Notes under the pieces: model-generated
What the model was told of the DNA's origin: nothing
Databases searched by the model: none
What the model saw: the letters and a program-made list of their open reading frames with translations, nothing else
Source: Paractinoplanes pyxinae
Lineage (GTDB): Bacteria > Actinomycetota > Actinomycetes > Mycobacteriales > Micromonosporaceae
Direction of reading: 5' to 3'
Assembly (NCBI RefSeq): GCF_026626335.1
Contig: NZ_JAPNTZ010000009.1
Location: forward strand, 124,001-188,000
DNA length: 64,000 bases
Position numbers and translations under genes: made by a program
In this document: positions 33,444-42,292 of the stretch, piece after piece
Numbering within the stretch: position 1 is the first letter of the stretch
How the letters are laid out: the number at the start of each line of letters is the position of its first letter

Positions 33444-34838
33444 CTAGCTACGTCCTCGCCGCCTCCTCTTCCGTGGCGTGCTCGACGAGACTAATTCTTG
33501 TATGCGACGAGAAATCGGATAGGTGCGGTGGGACGTCAGGATGGACCTCGACGGGTGCTTCGAATTGCCAACGCGATCGAGGATTGCGCACATGAGAAGA
33601 ATTCTTCCTGATTCTGCCAGCAGGGAAGCCGCATGGTCGCCGCCGTACGACGAAGCCGATTCTGATCTATAGTGCTTGGTGTCCAGGTACATTTCCCAGA
33701 ATGCGTCAGCCCAGATATGCGCATCGCCAACAAAATCACTAAAATGATGGCCTACATGCTTTGCGAGCGCGTGGGCCGGCGCGAAGCCGTCGTTAGCCCA
33801 CTTTGTATTTCGCTTATGGCGAGCCACCCAATGTTCAATCCCAGCGGCAACGTCCATGAGCCGAACCGGGGCAGAAGATTCTCCGACCCTAAGCCTATCC
33901 ACGAGCGGCCTCACGGCTGGTCCATAGGTGTTCCAAATTCTTAGCCATCTGCCGAATCCTGCCGCATCGCCCAGATGGGCCAGCGAAAATAGGGGGAACT
34001 CAGTCATGGATCTTGGCGAAATGATTCCCGGTCGCTGCCACATTAAGGGCGAGTCCCATAGCTCCGCCTTACGCCCGAACGGCGGTTCCGCCACGAGGTT
34101 TACGACGCCACCCTCAGCAGATACCATCCCATCATAGGCGAGCCCCACTAGTTCTTGGATTCTAAGCAGCGGCTCACGCATCTCATAGTAGTCCCTTGGC
34201 GATTTAGACCTGCAAGAGATCTCGACTGGCGCGAAAACCACGCGTTTGTCGTCGGAGCCGGTCGCCTCCCAATGTGCAGAGAGCACCAATTGACGACCCT
34301 TGCTGAGCTTAAGGACAACGTCTTCCGGCGCACGGGCTTCGATTGTATACGATAAGTTTCGACCATCGTCGTCAGTAGTATTGCCTTCTTTCAGGGCAGA
34401 AACCCCCGCCCAGTTGGTGATTCCTGGGATCCGAACGCTAACCTCAGTCACGCCAGGTTTGGTCAATCGCCCTGGATCCAGTCCGTGCATCAGAGTTGTG
34501 GCTCGATATGTTGCGGTGGATACGCGTTGCCTAGCGCTATTGTGCGACACACTCCGTCGCACCACCCCAGTGACCACGACGCCGGAACTAAAAGTCCGTC
34601 CCACTACAGTGTGAGGTACTGCAGTCTCCTCAAAATCTCTGACAGCCTCTCGATTTTCGAGAAGTACTTCAATGCGGAAAAGACCCTCTTCCTCAACCCA
34701 TTTAATGTGAGCCGGCCTGTCTTGTGTAAAGTCGTGGGGAAGTCCACCCAAATGCGAGAAATATCCGACGCTGCCCGCCCGAAACGTCTCCATGCCGACA
34801 GTGTATCTGAATAGACGGCTGAATCTCTTGTCCGCCAT
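33444..34838 (-). CDS. ApeA-like protein (predicted HEPN, abortive infection)
   Basis: This 464-residue protein resembles ApeA-type proteins: a beta-rich N-terminal domain (VTEVSVRIPGITNWAGVSA, then LVLSAHWEATG and a helical LLRIQELVGLAYDG) followed by a helical C-terminal region that would be the HEPN domain. HEPN RNases use R-x4-6-H (often RNxxxH). Here the equivalent site looks like DTKHYRSE (about residue 386), so the motif may be altered. Codons are markedly more AT-ending than in the core genes. ApeA acts in abortive infection against phage; assignment here is by pattern, not by alignment. The C-terminus is basic. Confidence 0.6.
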   Translation of the reverse strand: MADKRFSRLFRYTVGMETFRAGSVGYFSHLGGLPHDFTQDRPAHIKWVEEEGLFRIEVLLENREAVRDFEETAVPHTVVGRTFSSGVVVTGVVRRSVSHNSARQRVSTATYRATTLMHGLDPGRLTKPGVTEVSVRIPGITNWAGVSALKEGNTTDDDGRNLSYTIEARAPEDVVLKLSKGRQLVLSAHWEATGSDDKRVVFAPVEISCRSKSPRDYYEMREPLLRIQELVGLAYDGMVSAEGGVVNLVAEPPFGRKAELWDSPLMWQRPGIISPRSMTEFPLFSLAHLGDAAGFGRWLRIWNTYGPAVRPLVDRLRVGESSAPVRLMDVAAGIEHWVARHKRNTKWANDGFAPAHALAKHVGHHFSDFVGDAHIWADAFWEMYLDTKHYRSESASSYGGDHAASLLAESGRILLMCAILDRVGNSKHPSRSILTSHRTYPISRRIQELVSSSTPRKRRRRGRS

Positions 34839-35023
34839 TCAATGGACGCATGTTTCGACATGTGCTGAGGCATGCCTTGGTAAGTTGATCGTTAGAACCG
34901 ACCTACGAATACGCCCTTGCCTTCTCGGCCTAGACCGGAGATCGGGCCGCTGAACACCCTTACATCTTCTGGATCACACTGATCTGCCGCGATCCGCTTG
35001 TTCGGAGCGCGGCGGCCCGATCG

Positions 35024-35277
35024 GTAAACGGCGGCCGGTGCGTCGAGGGCGCTCGAACGCTTGGTGGTCGATGATGAAGGGCATGTCGATGCCGGGTCTG
35101 GACCCTGATGAGTATCCGCCGATCGATCCGAACGAGCCTGTGCCGGACGACGCCGGCGAATTGCTGCCGGATACCCCGGATGAGCTGCTGGATGCCCCGG
35201 TCGAGCCGCTGCCGGATGATGGCGAGGAGGGCGGCGTACGGGAACCGGCGTAGCAGGAGCGCATCCGGATCTGCCGC
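35024..35277. repeat. 255-bp direct repeat, right copy
   Basis: Same orientation as 29349-29603, about 90% identical, with small indels only upstream of the encoded gene. It closes the csp-lsr2-apeA segment. Confidence 0.85.
35071..35253 (+). CDS. acidic Pro/Asp/Glu-rich small protein, copy 2 (60 aa)
   Basis: This is the paralogue of the protein at 29397, of equal length (60 aa). It differs at few residues (for example P to L in DELLDAP, L to M near the start, T to A at the end) while most nucleotide changes are silent. The acidic core PGLDPDEYPPIDPNEPVPDD is unchanged. Conservation of frame and length in both copies argues for a working small protein. Confidence 0.6.
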   Translation: MMKGMSMPGLDPDEYPPIDPNEPVPDDAGELLPDTPDELLDAPVEPLPDDGEEGGVREPA

Positions 35278-35315
35278 GGAGTGGTCGCTCCCTACCGAGC
35301 AGCGGCAGCTTTCAA

Positions 35316-36337
35316 TCAGTTGATCATCTCCAGGTTCCGTGGAGATGGTGCCCGTTTCCTCACCGGCGACTGGTCAAGTTTGCAGCAGGCGTTCGATCGT
35401 CGGGCGGTGGCCGTCGAGGACCCCCACTTCCTGCTGAACGTGGCCAAGGTCTTGTCGGCGCTGTTCCTCCGCTCGGCCAGCGCACCGACACGCGGGTCGC
35501 CGCGGAAGCCGCGGTAGGCTGCGAACCCGGCCCCGGCACGGTGGGCTGCGGTCACTGCGGCAAGTACCAAACCGCCGATGTCGGCAGGGTCGGGTTCCCG
35601 CCGCATGTCACGGCCGACGACCGAGGTGCTGTCGGCCAGCCGCCACGGCAGCCCGTGCACCACGCCGGAGAGCAAATTGTAGATGCCGGGCAATTCGCCG
35701 AACGAGTTCTCGACCACGTCGCGGGCCCGGACGATGACCGGCTCCTCAGGGCCGCCGGAGATCCGGATGCCTTTGGTAAACGTTCCCGCGCGGTTGGCCA
35801 CACGCTCAATCAGCGCCCGGTCGACCGTGGCGAGCAACCGGTCGCGTTCCGCTTCGACGGCTGGGCCCGGCCGGGGCATGTACGCGTTGCCAGGCACCCG
35901 CTTGGCAGCCTTTACCGACTCACCGGCGTCCAAAGCAGCAACGCCACGCCGCGGGCCAGTCGCACTCTGTAGGACCGGCCGGCGCTGAGTAGATGCAGCA
36001 GTAGGGCCGCCGACTCGACTGCACCCCGGACGGGTCCGGCATGCGCGTAGACCGATACCCGCGACTGAGGGTCGGCTAGCAGCGTGCCGAGCGCGCGGGC
36101 ATGGTCGATGACGTGTACGGCCAGGCACATCTGGGCCGTACCGATCTGCTGCCACAACTGCTGTCGGGCGCCGGTGCGCGGCGAGGCCAGCAGTTCCTTA
36201 TGGTCTAGGTCAGCTACCGAGCCCGGGGGTGCGGGCGTCCCCATCACGCTTCGCATAAGCGCTTGCAGGTCGGCGGCTTGCTCCTCGCAAAACCGGCTGG
36301 CCCGGGTGAGAACGCCGCTGGCGAGGTCGATCGGCAT
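35316..36337 (-). pseudogene. frameshifted hypothetical protein
   Basis: The frame from ATG 36337 (MPIDLASGVLTRASRFCEEQ) runs in protein-like sequence to a stop near 35912. At about 35930 the reading continues in another frame as AGESVKAAKRVPGNAYMPRP to 35316. A single missing base (or two extra) explains this. The intact protein would be about 340 residues, mostly helical, with AALLLHLLSAGRSYRVRLAR before the break. Family not recognised. A sequencing error cannot be excluded. Confidence 0.6.
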
Positions 36338-36658
36338 GGCCGCCTCTATAAGGTGGGAAGAAACGTCGTGGTGCACATCCTGCCCGACACCAGCGTCTGG
36401 ACGCGTCCGCATTCGGTACGGGCTGAGGGTGTGTCTCATGGCCGCCGCGCAGCCAGCGGCCTCTTGCCGGAACACAGCATCGAGCGCAGAGTCGCGTGCA
36501 GCAAACTTCGAAGTCTGCGGATGCAGCCAGGCCTCGCGGCCGAGCTGGCACGATAACAGGCGATTACGGTCAGCCTCATTGGCCGAACCAGCGGCGTACG
36601 AAACTGCCGATGGAAATGCACATGATCATGTGCGTTTGCGAAGACGAGTCACGCTGGG
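36338..36658. other. gap between divergent genes
   Basis: Nothing recognisable in these 321 bp; it should hold the promoters of the frameshifted gene and the membrane gene at 36659. Confidence 0.4.
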
Positions 36659-37198
36659 ATGATGCCCACATTTGCTGAGTCGTTGCCTGCGCTCGTTGGA
36701 GTAGCTCTCGGGGCCACTGGGGCGATGACCTCCAGCTTGTTGACCGACAGGCTCCGTTGGCGGAGGGAGCTAGCCGCACGCTGGGATCAACGACGGCTCG
36801 ACGCGTACACGACCTTCGCCGCCACACTTAAAGACATCACCACGCTCGGCTTCCGGCTCACCGCAGAACTAAGACCCGGGTCCCATTCCATTCCCATCGA
36901 GCGAACGGTCGGACTGCAGGACTTGGCCGCCGCCAACGCCCGCAAGGCCAAGGATTGGGAGGCGCTCCTTTTGCTCGCCGATGAGCCCTGCGTAACGGCT
37001 GCGCGCGAGTGGCGGGACGCCGTCCGAGAGTTCGAGCGATTCTCGCGCGCGGAAACCATAGATGCACCTGCCTGGCAGGAGCGCCTGGACCGCATGAATG
37101 AAGCCCGCGACGGTTTCTATGTTGCCGCTCGCCGAAGTCTCGGTGTCCAGGGCGGCTCGGTCGAACAGTTCAAATATTTGCCTCGATCTGCGCCTTGA
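36659..37198 (+). CDS. hypothetical membrane-anchored helical protein (179 aa)
   Basis: The ATG at 36659 (a second ATG follows directly) opens a 179-residue protein with one N-terminal hydrophobic helix (about 8-28, LPALVGVALGATGAMTSSLL). A charged helical body follows (RLRWRRELAARWDQRRLDAY), resembling single-pass actinobacterial proteins with a basic post-TM helix. No domain is recognised. No clear SD precedes it. Confidence 0.6.
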   Translation: MMPTFAESLPALVGVALGATGAMTSSLLTDRLRWRRELAARWDQRRLDAYTTFAATLKDITTLGFRLTAELRPGSHSIPIERTVGLQDLAAANARKAKDWEALLLLADEPCVTAAREWRDAVREFERFSRAETIDAPAWQERLDRMNEARDGFYVAARRSLGVQGGSVEQFKYLPRSAP

Positions 37199-37319
37199 TA
37201 GCAAGCGTGGGAACTACGCTCGCTAAGTCCGACAGGATCCGGCACAAGGATGACGGGGAGACGGCAACATTGCGCTCATCTGGCCGCCGACCGCGCTCGG
37301 TCGATCTCGGTGACTGGTG

Positions 37320-37814
37320 TCAGGGTGCACCCAGCAGCACTCCAGGGTCCCCGTCGAACCAGGCGTTGGCGATTGTTAGGCTGCGGATCCGCCACCGGTT
37401 GCCGTCGCGGACCAGCTGAGCGTGGTACCGGTTCATCATCAGCGCGTGGCGGGTCTGATCCGGCTGGGAGCCGAGGCCGGGAAGGTAGTGCTGGGCTTGG
37501 GCGTAGGCCCAGGCCTGCGCCGTGTCGCCGTCCACCGTAGTGCGGATGTTGCTGATCGAGTGACTGGTGTCGAGCGGGCCGACCGCGCCGACCAGTGTCG
37601 TCACCACCGACTCGCGAGGGGTCAGGGGAGGAAAGTCGTAGCCGATGCGCCGCATGGCCGGCCCCAGGTCCACGGTGGCGTCCTCAGTCAACGCGGAGGT
37701 GAGCAGGTCGGCGTCGCCCAGGTCGAGTCCTGCGGCATATCGGTACAGGGTGTCGGAGATCGCCGTGTAGTCGACGTGCTCGGGCGCGTCCAGGGATTGG
37801 CTTGGTGCAGTCAT
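37320..37814 (-). CDS. NTF2-like (SnoaL-type) protein
   Basis: The 164-residue protein from ATG 37814 shows the NTF2/SnoaL fold: an N-terminal helix pair (YTAISDTLYRYAAGLDLGD), ALTEDATVDLGPAMRR, a central SHSISNIRTTVDGDTAQAWA strand and NRYHAQLVRDGNRWRIRSLT at the end. Family members are cyclases, isomerases, dehydratases or binding proteins for aromatic substrates. Catalytic Asp/His candidates are present, but the substrate is unknown. Confidence 0.8.
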   Translation of the reverse strand: MTAPSQSLDAPEHVDYTAISDTLYRYAAGLDLGDADLLTSALTEDATVDLGPAMRRIGYDFPPLTPRESVVTTLVGAVGPLDTSHSISNIRTTVDGDTAQAWAYAQAQHYLPGLGSQPDQTRHALMMNRYHAQLVRDGNRWRIRSLTIANAWFDGDPGVLLGAP

Positions 37815-38081
37815 GGTCTAAGCACATCAGGCGCGGCTGGACAAGGTATTGGCAGGACGTTGATGAATGCTGTTCCGTGCAGGCCATCGCCCGGCGACCC
37901 GCGTCCTGCGCCGGGCTCAAACGATGTAGGTGTGCTGCGGTGTCACTGTTAGTTGCGGCGGCGAGCGTGCGATTTGGCATAAGTGGCAGCGCGGAGCGCG
38001 AGGACGGGGTCGGCGGACAGTTCGATGCTGGCTGTCACTGTGCCTGGGTTGAACGTCTCTGCGTCCCATGTCGTGGCGTCA

Positions 38082-38887
38082 TCACTGGGGCTCAAGACAG
38101 ATAGCCGGCCGGTGAAGATTTAGCCGTTGGCTGGGCCAGCTGACTGTCGGGTCGTTGATCGGATCGACTGGGTCGGCCAGTTGCACCTGCAGGTCGAACT
38201 GGGCCGGCCCGCGGGTCAGGCGCTCGTCGAGTTCGGTGCGCAGGTAGCCGACGGGCAGTTCGGATAGTTGCTCTTGGTGCAGCTGGTGGATATCGGCGGC
38301 CGGTTCCCACCGGTGGCGAACGGGGTGCCGATGCCTGGACGGGTCGATCCAGAAGTAGGTTTGCAAGGCGCGCTGTAGCGCACGGTGGCGTAACTGACCG
38401 GCGGAAGCGGTGTGACGGCCTCGAATGCGGCGGCGGTTTGGGGTCGCGCCGTGAGGTAGTCGCGCAGCCGGGGGATCGATCATCCCTATCAGCGGGCCGG
38501 TGTCATCGTCTCGGCTGTGAGGACAAAGTCGGCCGGCGTAGCGGCGAAGAATGCCGGCATGCTCGCGGCGATCAGGTCGGTGTGGGTGCGGTCGGGCGGC
38601 CGGAACCGGACGGTGAGGCCGCGATTTACACAGCTGGTGTCCGGCACCCGCGGGTGGCCCTCAGAGCCGGAGAAGCGGACCACGGCCGGTAACGGGTCAC
38701 CTCAAAGATGAGCCGCGGTCGTCAGTAGGACAGCAGCACCCGACGGTGCGAAGATCGCCGTTTACAGCACGCCCCGGGCGTGGGCGCGACGGAACCCGGC
38801 ATGGATACCGGCCTGCGCCTCCAGCGCGTCGACGACCTGGGACAGGTCGAGCCCAGCTGCGGTCGCGTCGGCAACGGTCTGAGTCAT
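38082..38887 (-). pseudogene. catalase-family protein, multiply disrupted
   Basis: From ATG 38887 the frame reads MTQTVADATAAGLDL to RRAHARGVL then TAA. It continues in frame (TAIFAPSGAAVLLTTAAHL, TGA) and then VVRFSGSEGHPRVPDTSCV and RGLTVRFRPPDRTHTDLIAA, all typical of SrpA-like catalase-fold proteins. After a stop near 38490 the remainder (PRLRDYLTARPQTAAAFEAV, LQTYFWIDPSR, DPINDPTVSWPSQR) needs at least two frame changes. At least two nonsense and two frameshift lesions mark an old pseudogene of a ~290-residue haem peroxidase. Confidence 0.75.
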
Positions 38888-39160
38888 CAGATGTGATCTT
38901 CACAGTGATCAACGAGCGTCTGCCGACATCCGCCCGGCCCGGCGGTGTGTAGTACTGCCCGGGCGATCGCCGACCAACGGCAGCTCGCCATCAACAGCTC
39001 GCGGAATTCGGCACTCTCTACCGAGCAACCCGGGACGTTCTTTCGTATCGGTGACGAGGGTTGAAGTGAGTAGATCGGACTGTGCAGTGCCGACTCCGCC
39101 CAGCCCGGTCTGCTGTGCAGCTTTCGGTCAGGTTCCTACCCGCATCGGCTCAGGCCGCTG

Positions 39161-40078
39161 TCAATCGGCACCGTGGGCGGCATGGTTCGCGGTCAGTGCC
39201 GCTGAGACGAGCCAGAGCGTGAGGGGGTCGGATTTGGCCGGGTCGAACAGTTGCGGGACGGGGCGAGAGTGGCTGGTGATCTCGGTCAGGAAGTTGCGGC
39301 CTTTGCCGGTCCACTCGTGCCGGTGCAGCCAGGGTTCTGGATCGTCGACGGGGCCGGTGTTGGCGGCGTTGACGAAGACCCGCGCGACAGCGATGTCGCC
39401 GGGATCGTCGAGGGCGACGTCGGACATGCGGGGTGGCCGGTTGAGGTATTCGCCGGCGAACCGGCTGCCGGGCGCGGACTGTGCGGTGATCGTGGTCAGC
39501 AGCTCATCGGCCTGCTGGGCGTTCAGATATATGAGCAGCCCTTCGGCGAGCCACACGGTGGGCGCCGTCGCCATGAAGCCACAAGCTTGAAGGGCCGATG
39601 CCCAGTCGTCGCGCAGATCGGCAGCAACGCCCACCCGCCGGGTCGAAGGTGGGTCGCCGGTGGCATCGAGGACGGCCTGTTTGAACTGCAGCACCGGTGC
39701 GGTGTCGATCTCGAAGATGGTCATCGACGGCCCGAGGGTGAACCGGTAGGCGCGGGCGTCCATTCCGGCGCCGAGGATCACCGCTTGCCGGCATCCCGCC
39801 GCCGCGGCGGCGATCAGCGCGTTGTCGTAGAACGGGGTCCGCACCGTGAAGTAGGTGCCCAAGGAGGTCCACAGCGCTGATGAGCCGTCGTCGCGGGCCG
39901 GTCCGAGCCGGGGAAGCCGGCCGCTGCCGGTGATGGCGGCACCGGCAGCGGCCTCGACGAATGCGGCGGCCTTGCTGTCGGTGAACAGCCGATCGGGGCG
40001 GCGGGTCTCCTGGGCGCGGGCGTAGGCGGTGATCAGTGCGGTGGTCTCTACCCCGTCGGGTGGTCCTGTCCACTGCAT
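39161..40078 (-). CDS. SAM-dependent methyltransferase, leucine carboxyl methyltransferase (PpmP/TIGR00027) family
   Basis: I start at ATG 40078 (305 aa), with AGGAAA upstream. It carries the family's conserved blocks: ETTALITAYARAQETRRPDR, the SAM-binding VILGAGMDARAYRF, FEIDTAPVLQFKQAVL, and WLAEGLLIYLN. This LCMT-like family is expanded in actinobacteria and often methylates carboxyl or hydroxyl groups of small metabolites. It lies downstream of the FAD oxidoreductase on the same strand, 160 bp apart, and could act on the same product (inference). Confidence 0.85.
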   Translation of the reverse strand: MQWTGPPDGVETTALITAYARAQETRRPDRLFTDSKAAAFVEAAAGAAITGSGRLPRLGPARDDGSSALWTSLGTYFTVRTPFYDNALIAAAAAGCRQAVILGAGMDARAYRFTLGPSMTIFEIDTAPVLQFKQAVLDATGDPPSTRRVGVAADLRDDWASALQACGFMATAPTVWLAEGLLIYLNAQQADELLTTITAQSAPGSRFAGEYLNRPPRMSDVALDDPGDIAVARVFVNAANTGPVDDPEPWLHRHEWTGKGRNFLTEITSHSRPVPQLFDPAKSDPLTLWLVSAALTANHAAHGAD

Positions 40079-40238
40079 GGGCGGTCGTTTCCTTTCAGAG
40101 GTATCGAAGAATGCGACGACGTGGCTTCGTGGGCGCGACCGGCGGCCGACGCGGCACACGAAGTCCGCGTCAACGCTGTGCTCGGCGAGGGCGGCAGGCC
40201 GTGGATGGGCGTCGTGGCGTCGTTGGGGCGGGCTTCGG

Positions 40239-41654
40239 TCAGCCGGCGGCTGCGGGAGTGATGTTGTGGTTGAGCCGGAACGTGTTGGTCGGATCGATCC
40301 GGCTCTTGATGGCCCGCAGCCGCGGCCACGCCTGCTCGGGGTAGGCGGCCGCGATGCGTTGCGGTAGGTGATCGTCGAGGCCGTACTGGTTGATGTAGGC
40401 GCCGCCGGTCGTCCAGGACGCCAACGCGCCGACGAGTTCGTCGGCGTACCTGAGCTGGGTGACGGCCTCGTCGGGGCCGCCGACGCCGACGATCCACATC
40501 GAGAACAGCGCCTCGCGGTTACCGACCGCGTTCGCCGGATACGGCTGGCGGCTGAACGCGCCGCCCAGGTGCCGCAGCTCGATGATCTGCACCGGCACGT
40601 CAGTGTCCGGCCCGGCGTTCTCCAGCAGCCGGTTCACCGTCTCCGCGGTGAACTCCGCCAGCATCGCCGAGCGTTCGACGAACGGCATCGGCTCGACCGG
40701 GTCGGCGTGGATCGTGTCGAACGCCGAATAGGGAATCTCCTGCACGGTATCCAGAAACAGCGGCGCCGCGCGGCGTAACGGCTCGATCGTCTGCTGGGCG
40801 CGCAGCAGATCGACGGAGGCGATCCGTACGTGCACGACGAACCGTCCCCGCACCGGCTCGGGCACGCTCGGCAGCGGCGGCAGCCGCAGCAACGCCACCG
40901 AACTGGTGCAGCTCTCCGGTGCGGTCGTGGCCCACGCCGCGTACGCCTGCAGGACGGCCGCCGCGTGGGCGCCGTCAAAGAACAGGCCACCCGCGTACAG
41001 GATTTCCTGCGGGAACAGTCGGAAGGTCAGGGCGGTGACCACCCCGAAGTTGCTGGTACCGCCCCGAACAGCCCAGAACAGATCCGGGTCGGACTCGGCT
41101 GTCACCATCCGCAGCCGCCCGTCCGCAGTGACCAGGTCCAGTGACTCGACGTGGTCGGCGGCCCACCCGTAGCGCCGGCCCATGGTCGGGCTGATCCCGC
41201 CGCCCAGCGTGTAGCCCACCACGCCGACCAGCGGCGACGACCCGTTCAGCGGCGCCAGACCGTGCCGTGCAGCCTCGGCCACGACCTGCGCCCACCGCAC
41301 TCCCGCCCCGACAGTCGCGGTGCGCGCCGCGGCGTCGATGACCACCTCATCCATCCGATGAGTCGTGATCAGCACCGCGTCCTCAATCGGCACGACGGCA
41401 TGATGGCCGGTGGCCAGCACCGCAACCGGCAGCCCTCGATCGGCGGCGAAACGCACGGCCACCTGCACATCAGCGGCACTCGCCGCGCCGACCACCACAC
41501 GCGGCCGATGCTGCACAGCGAGGTTGTAGACAGCACACTCCGCCGCATACGACGGATCATGCGGCAGGAGCACCGGCCCGGTGACAGCGCCGGCCAAGGC
41601 ATCCAGGTCCGCGTCGCCAATAGTGCGGCTTGCAGGCAATGAGGTTGAAGACAC
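40239..41654 (-). CDS. FAD-dependent oxidoreductase, berberine-bridge/PCMH type
   Basis: The 471-residue protein starts with GTG 41654. The PCMH FAD domain spans about 35-215: RPRVVVGAASAADVQVAVRF, VAVLATGHHAVVP (His for covalent FAD), GVVGYTLGGGISPTMGRRYG, and DLFWAVRGGTSNFGVV. The BBE tail NQYGLDDHLPQRIAAAYPEQ follows with NTFRLNHNITP at the end. The Cys that gives bicovalent flavin in many BBE enzymes is absent (SSPLVGVVG), so the flavin is probably attached through His only. Substrates are typically sugars, alkaloids or polyketides. Confidence 0.88.
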   Translation of the reverse strand: MSSTSLPASRTIGDADLDALAGAVTGPVLLPHDPSYAAECAVYNLAVQHRPRVVVGAASAADVQVAVRFAADRGLPVAVLATGHHAVVPIEDAVLITTHRMDEVVIDAAARTATVGAGVRWAQVVAEAARHGLAPLNGSSPLVGVVGYTLGGGISPTMGRRYGWAADHVESLDLVTADGRLRMVTAESDPDLFWAVRGGTSNFGVVTALTFRLFPQEILYAGGLFFDGAHAAAVLQAYAAWATTAPESCTSSVALLRLPPLPSVPEPVRGRFVVHVRIASVDLLRAQQTIEPLRRAAPLFLDTVQEIPYSAFDTIHADPVEPMPFVERSAMLAEFTAETVNRLLENAGPDTDVPVQIIELRHLGGAFSRQPYPANAVGNREALFSMWIVGVGGPDEAVTQLRYADELVGALASWTTGGAYINQYGLDDHLPQRIAAAYPEQAWPRLRAIKSRIDPTNTFRLNHNITPAAAG

Positions 41655-42292
41655 GGTCAGTCGCTTCCAAACTGGGCACCGCTCGTCGCTCTGCCCCGTC
41701 GGCCAAGAATGGACACGACCAGATAACCGTCCCCGGGTTGATGGATTGTCAGTACCAGATCAGCAAGGACGGCCAGGGACGGAAGGTGCGAGATGCACCG
41801 GCCGCCGACGAGGTTCGGGTATTCAGCTCAACCCAATCCGAACCCCGCGGCCGTACCCGACGACCAGCAAAGCAGTCGGCGTCAATGTGCCTCCAGCGGG
41901 ACGACTTACCGCAGGCGGCATCCTCTTGACGTCCCCGCGCTTTGCGGGAACGGCTTCACCGGATGATGCTGAAAGGGCCGTGGCGGGCAACGCGGGTGGT
42001 GACGCGATCGATCGAAGGCTCGGAATCGAGCGCGCTCAAGACGTCGTTACCTGCCCGGTTGTTTCGGATCACGCCGAAACAACCGGGCATCAGGCGTACG
42101 GCGGCCTGAGCAAGCACGGCCGGCTGTGTCCGCAACGGGCACATGAGGTCCTCGAGGGACGTGCGATTGTTCCGGTCACTTATTCAGCACAGTGACTGAA
42201 ATGCGATGTAATCTGGTCTCCTCGAGCGCTGCCGTGTTCCCGGGGACGGCTCGGCGGTTGAGTTCCCGCTCATGGTGCTGCCTGGACGGGGG
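41655..42292. other. intergenic region with a strong inverted repeat
   Basis: No gene is supported in these 638 bp. The main structure is the 36-bp inverted repeat at 42053-42088. Confidence 0.5.
42053..42088. terminator. 15-bp inverted repeat, probable terminator
   Basis: GCCCGGTTGTTTCGG (42053-42067) is fully complementary to CCGAAACAACCGGGC (42074-42088), 6-nt loop. It lies 205 bp downstream of the isochorismatase-like gene in its direction of transcription. It lacks a U-run, so a protein-binding role is possible. Confidence 0.5.
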
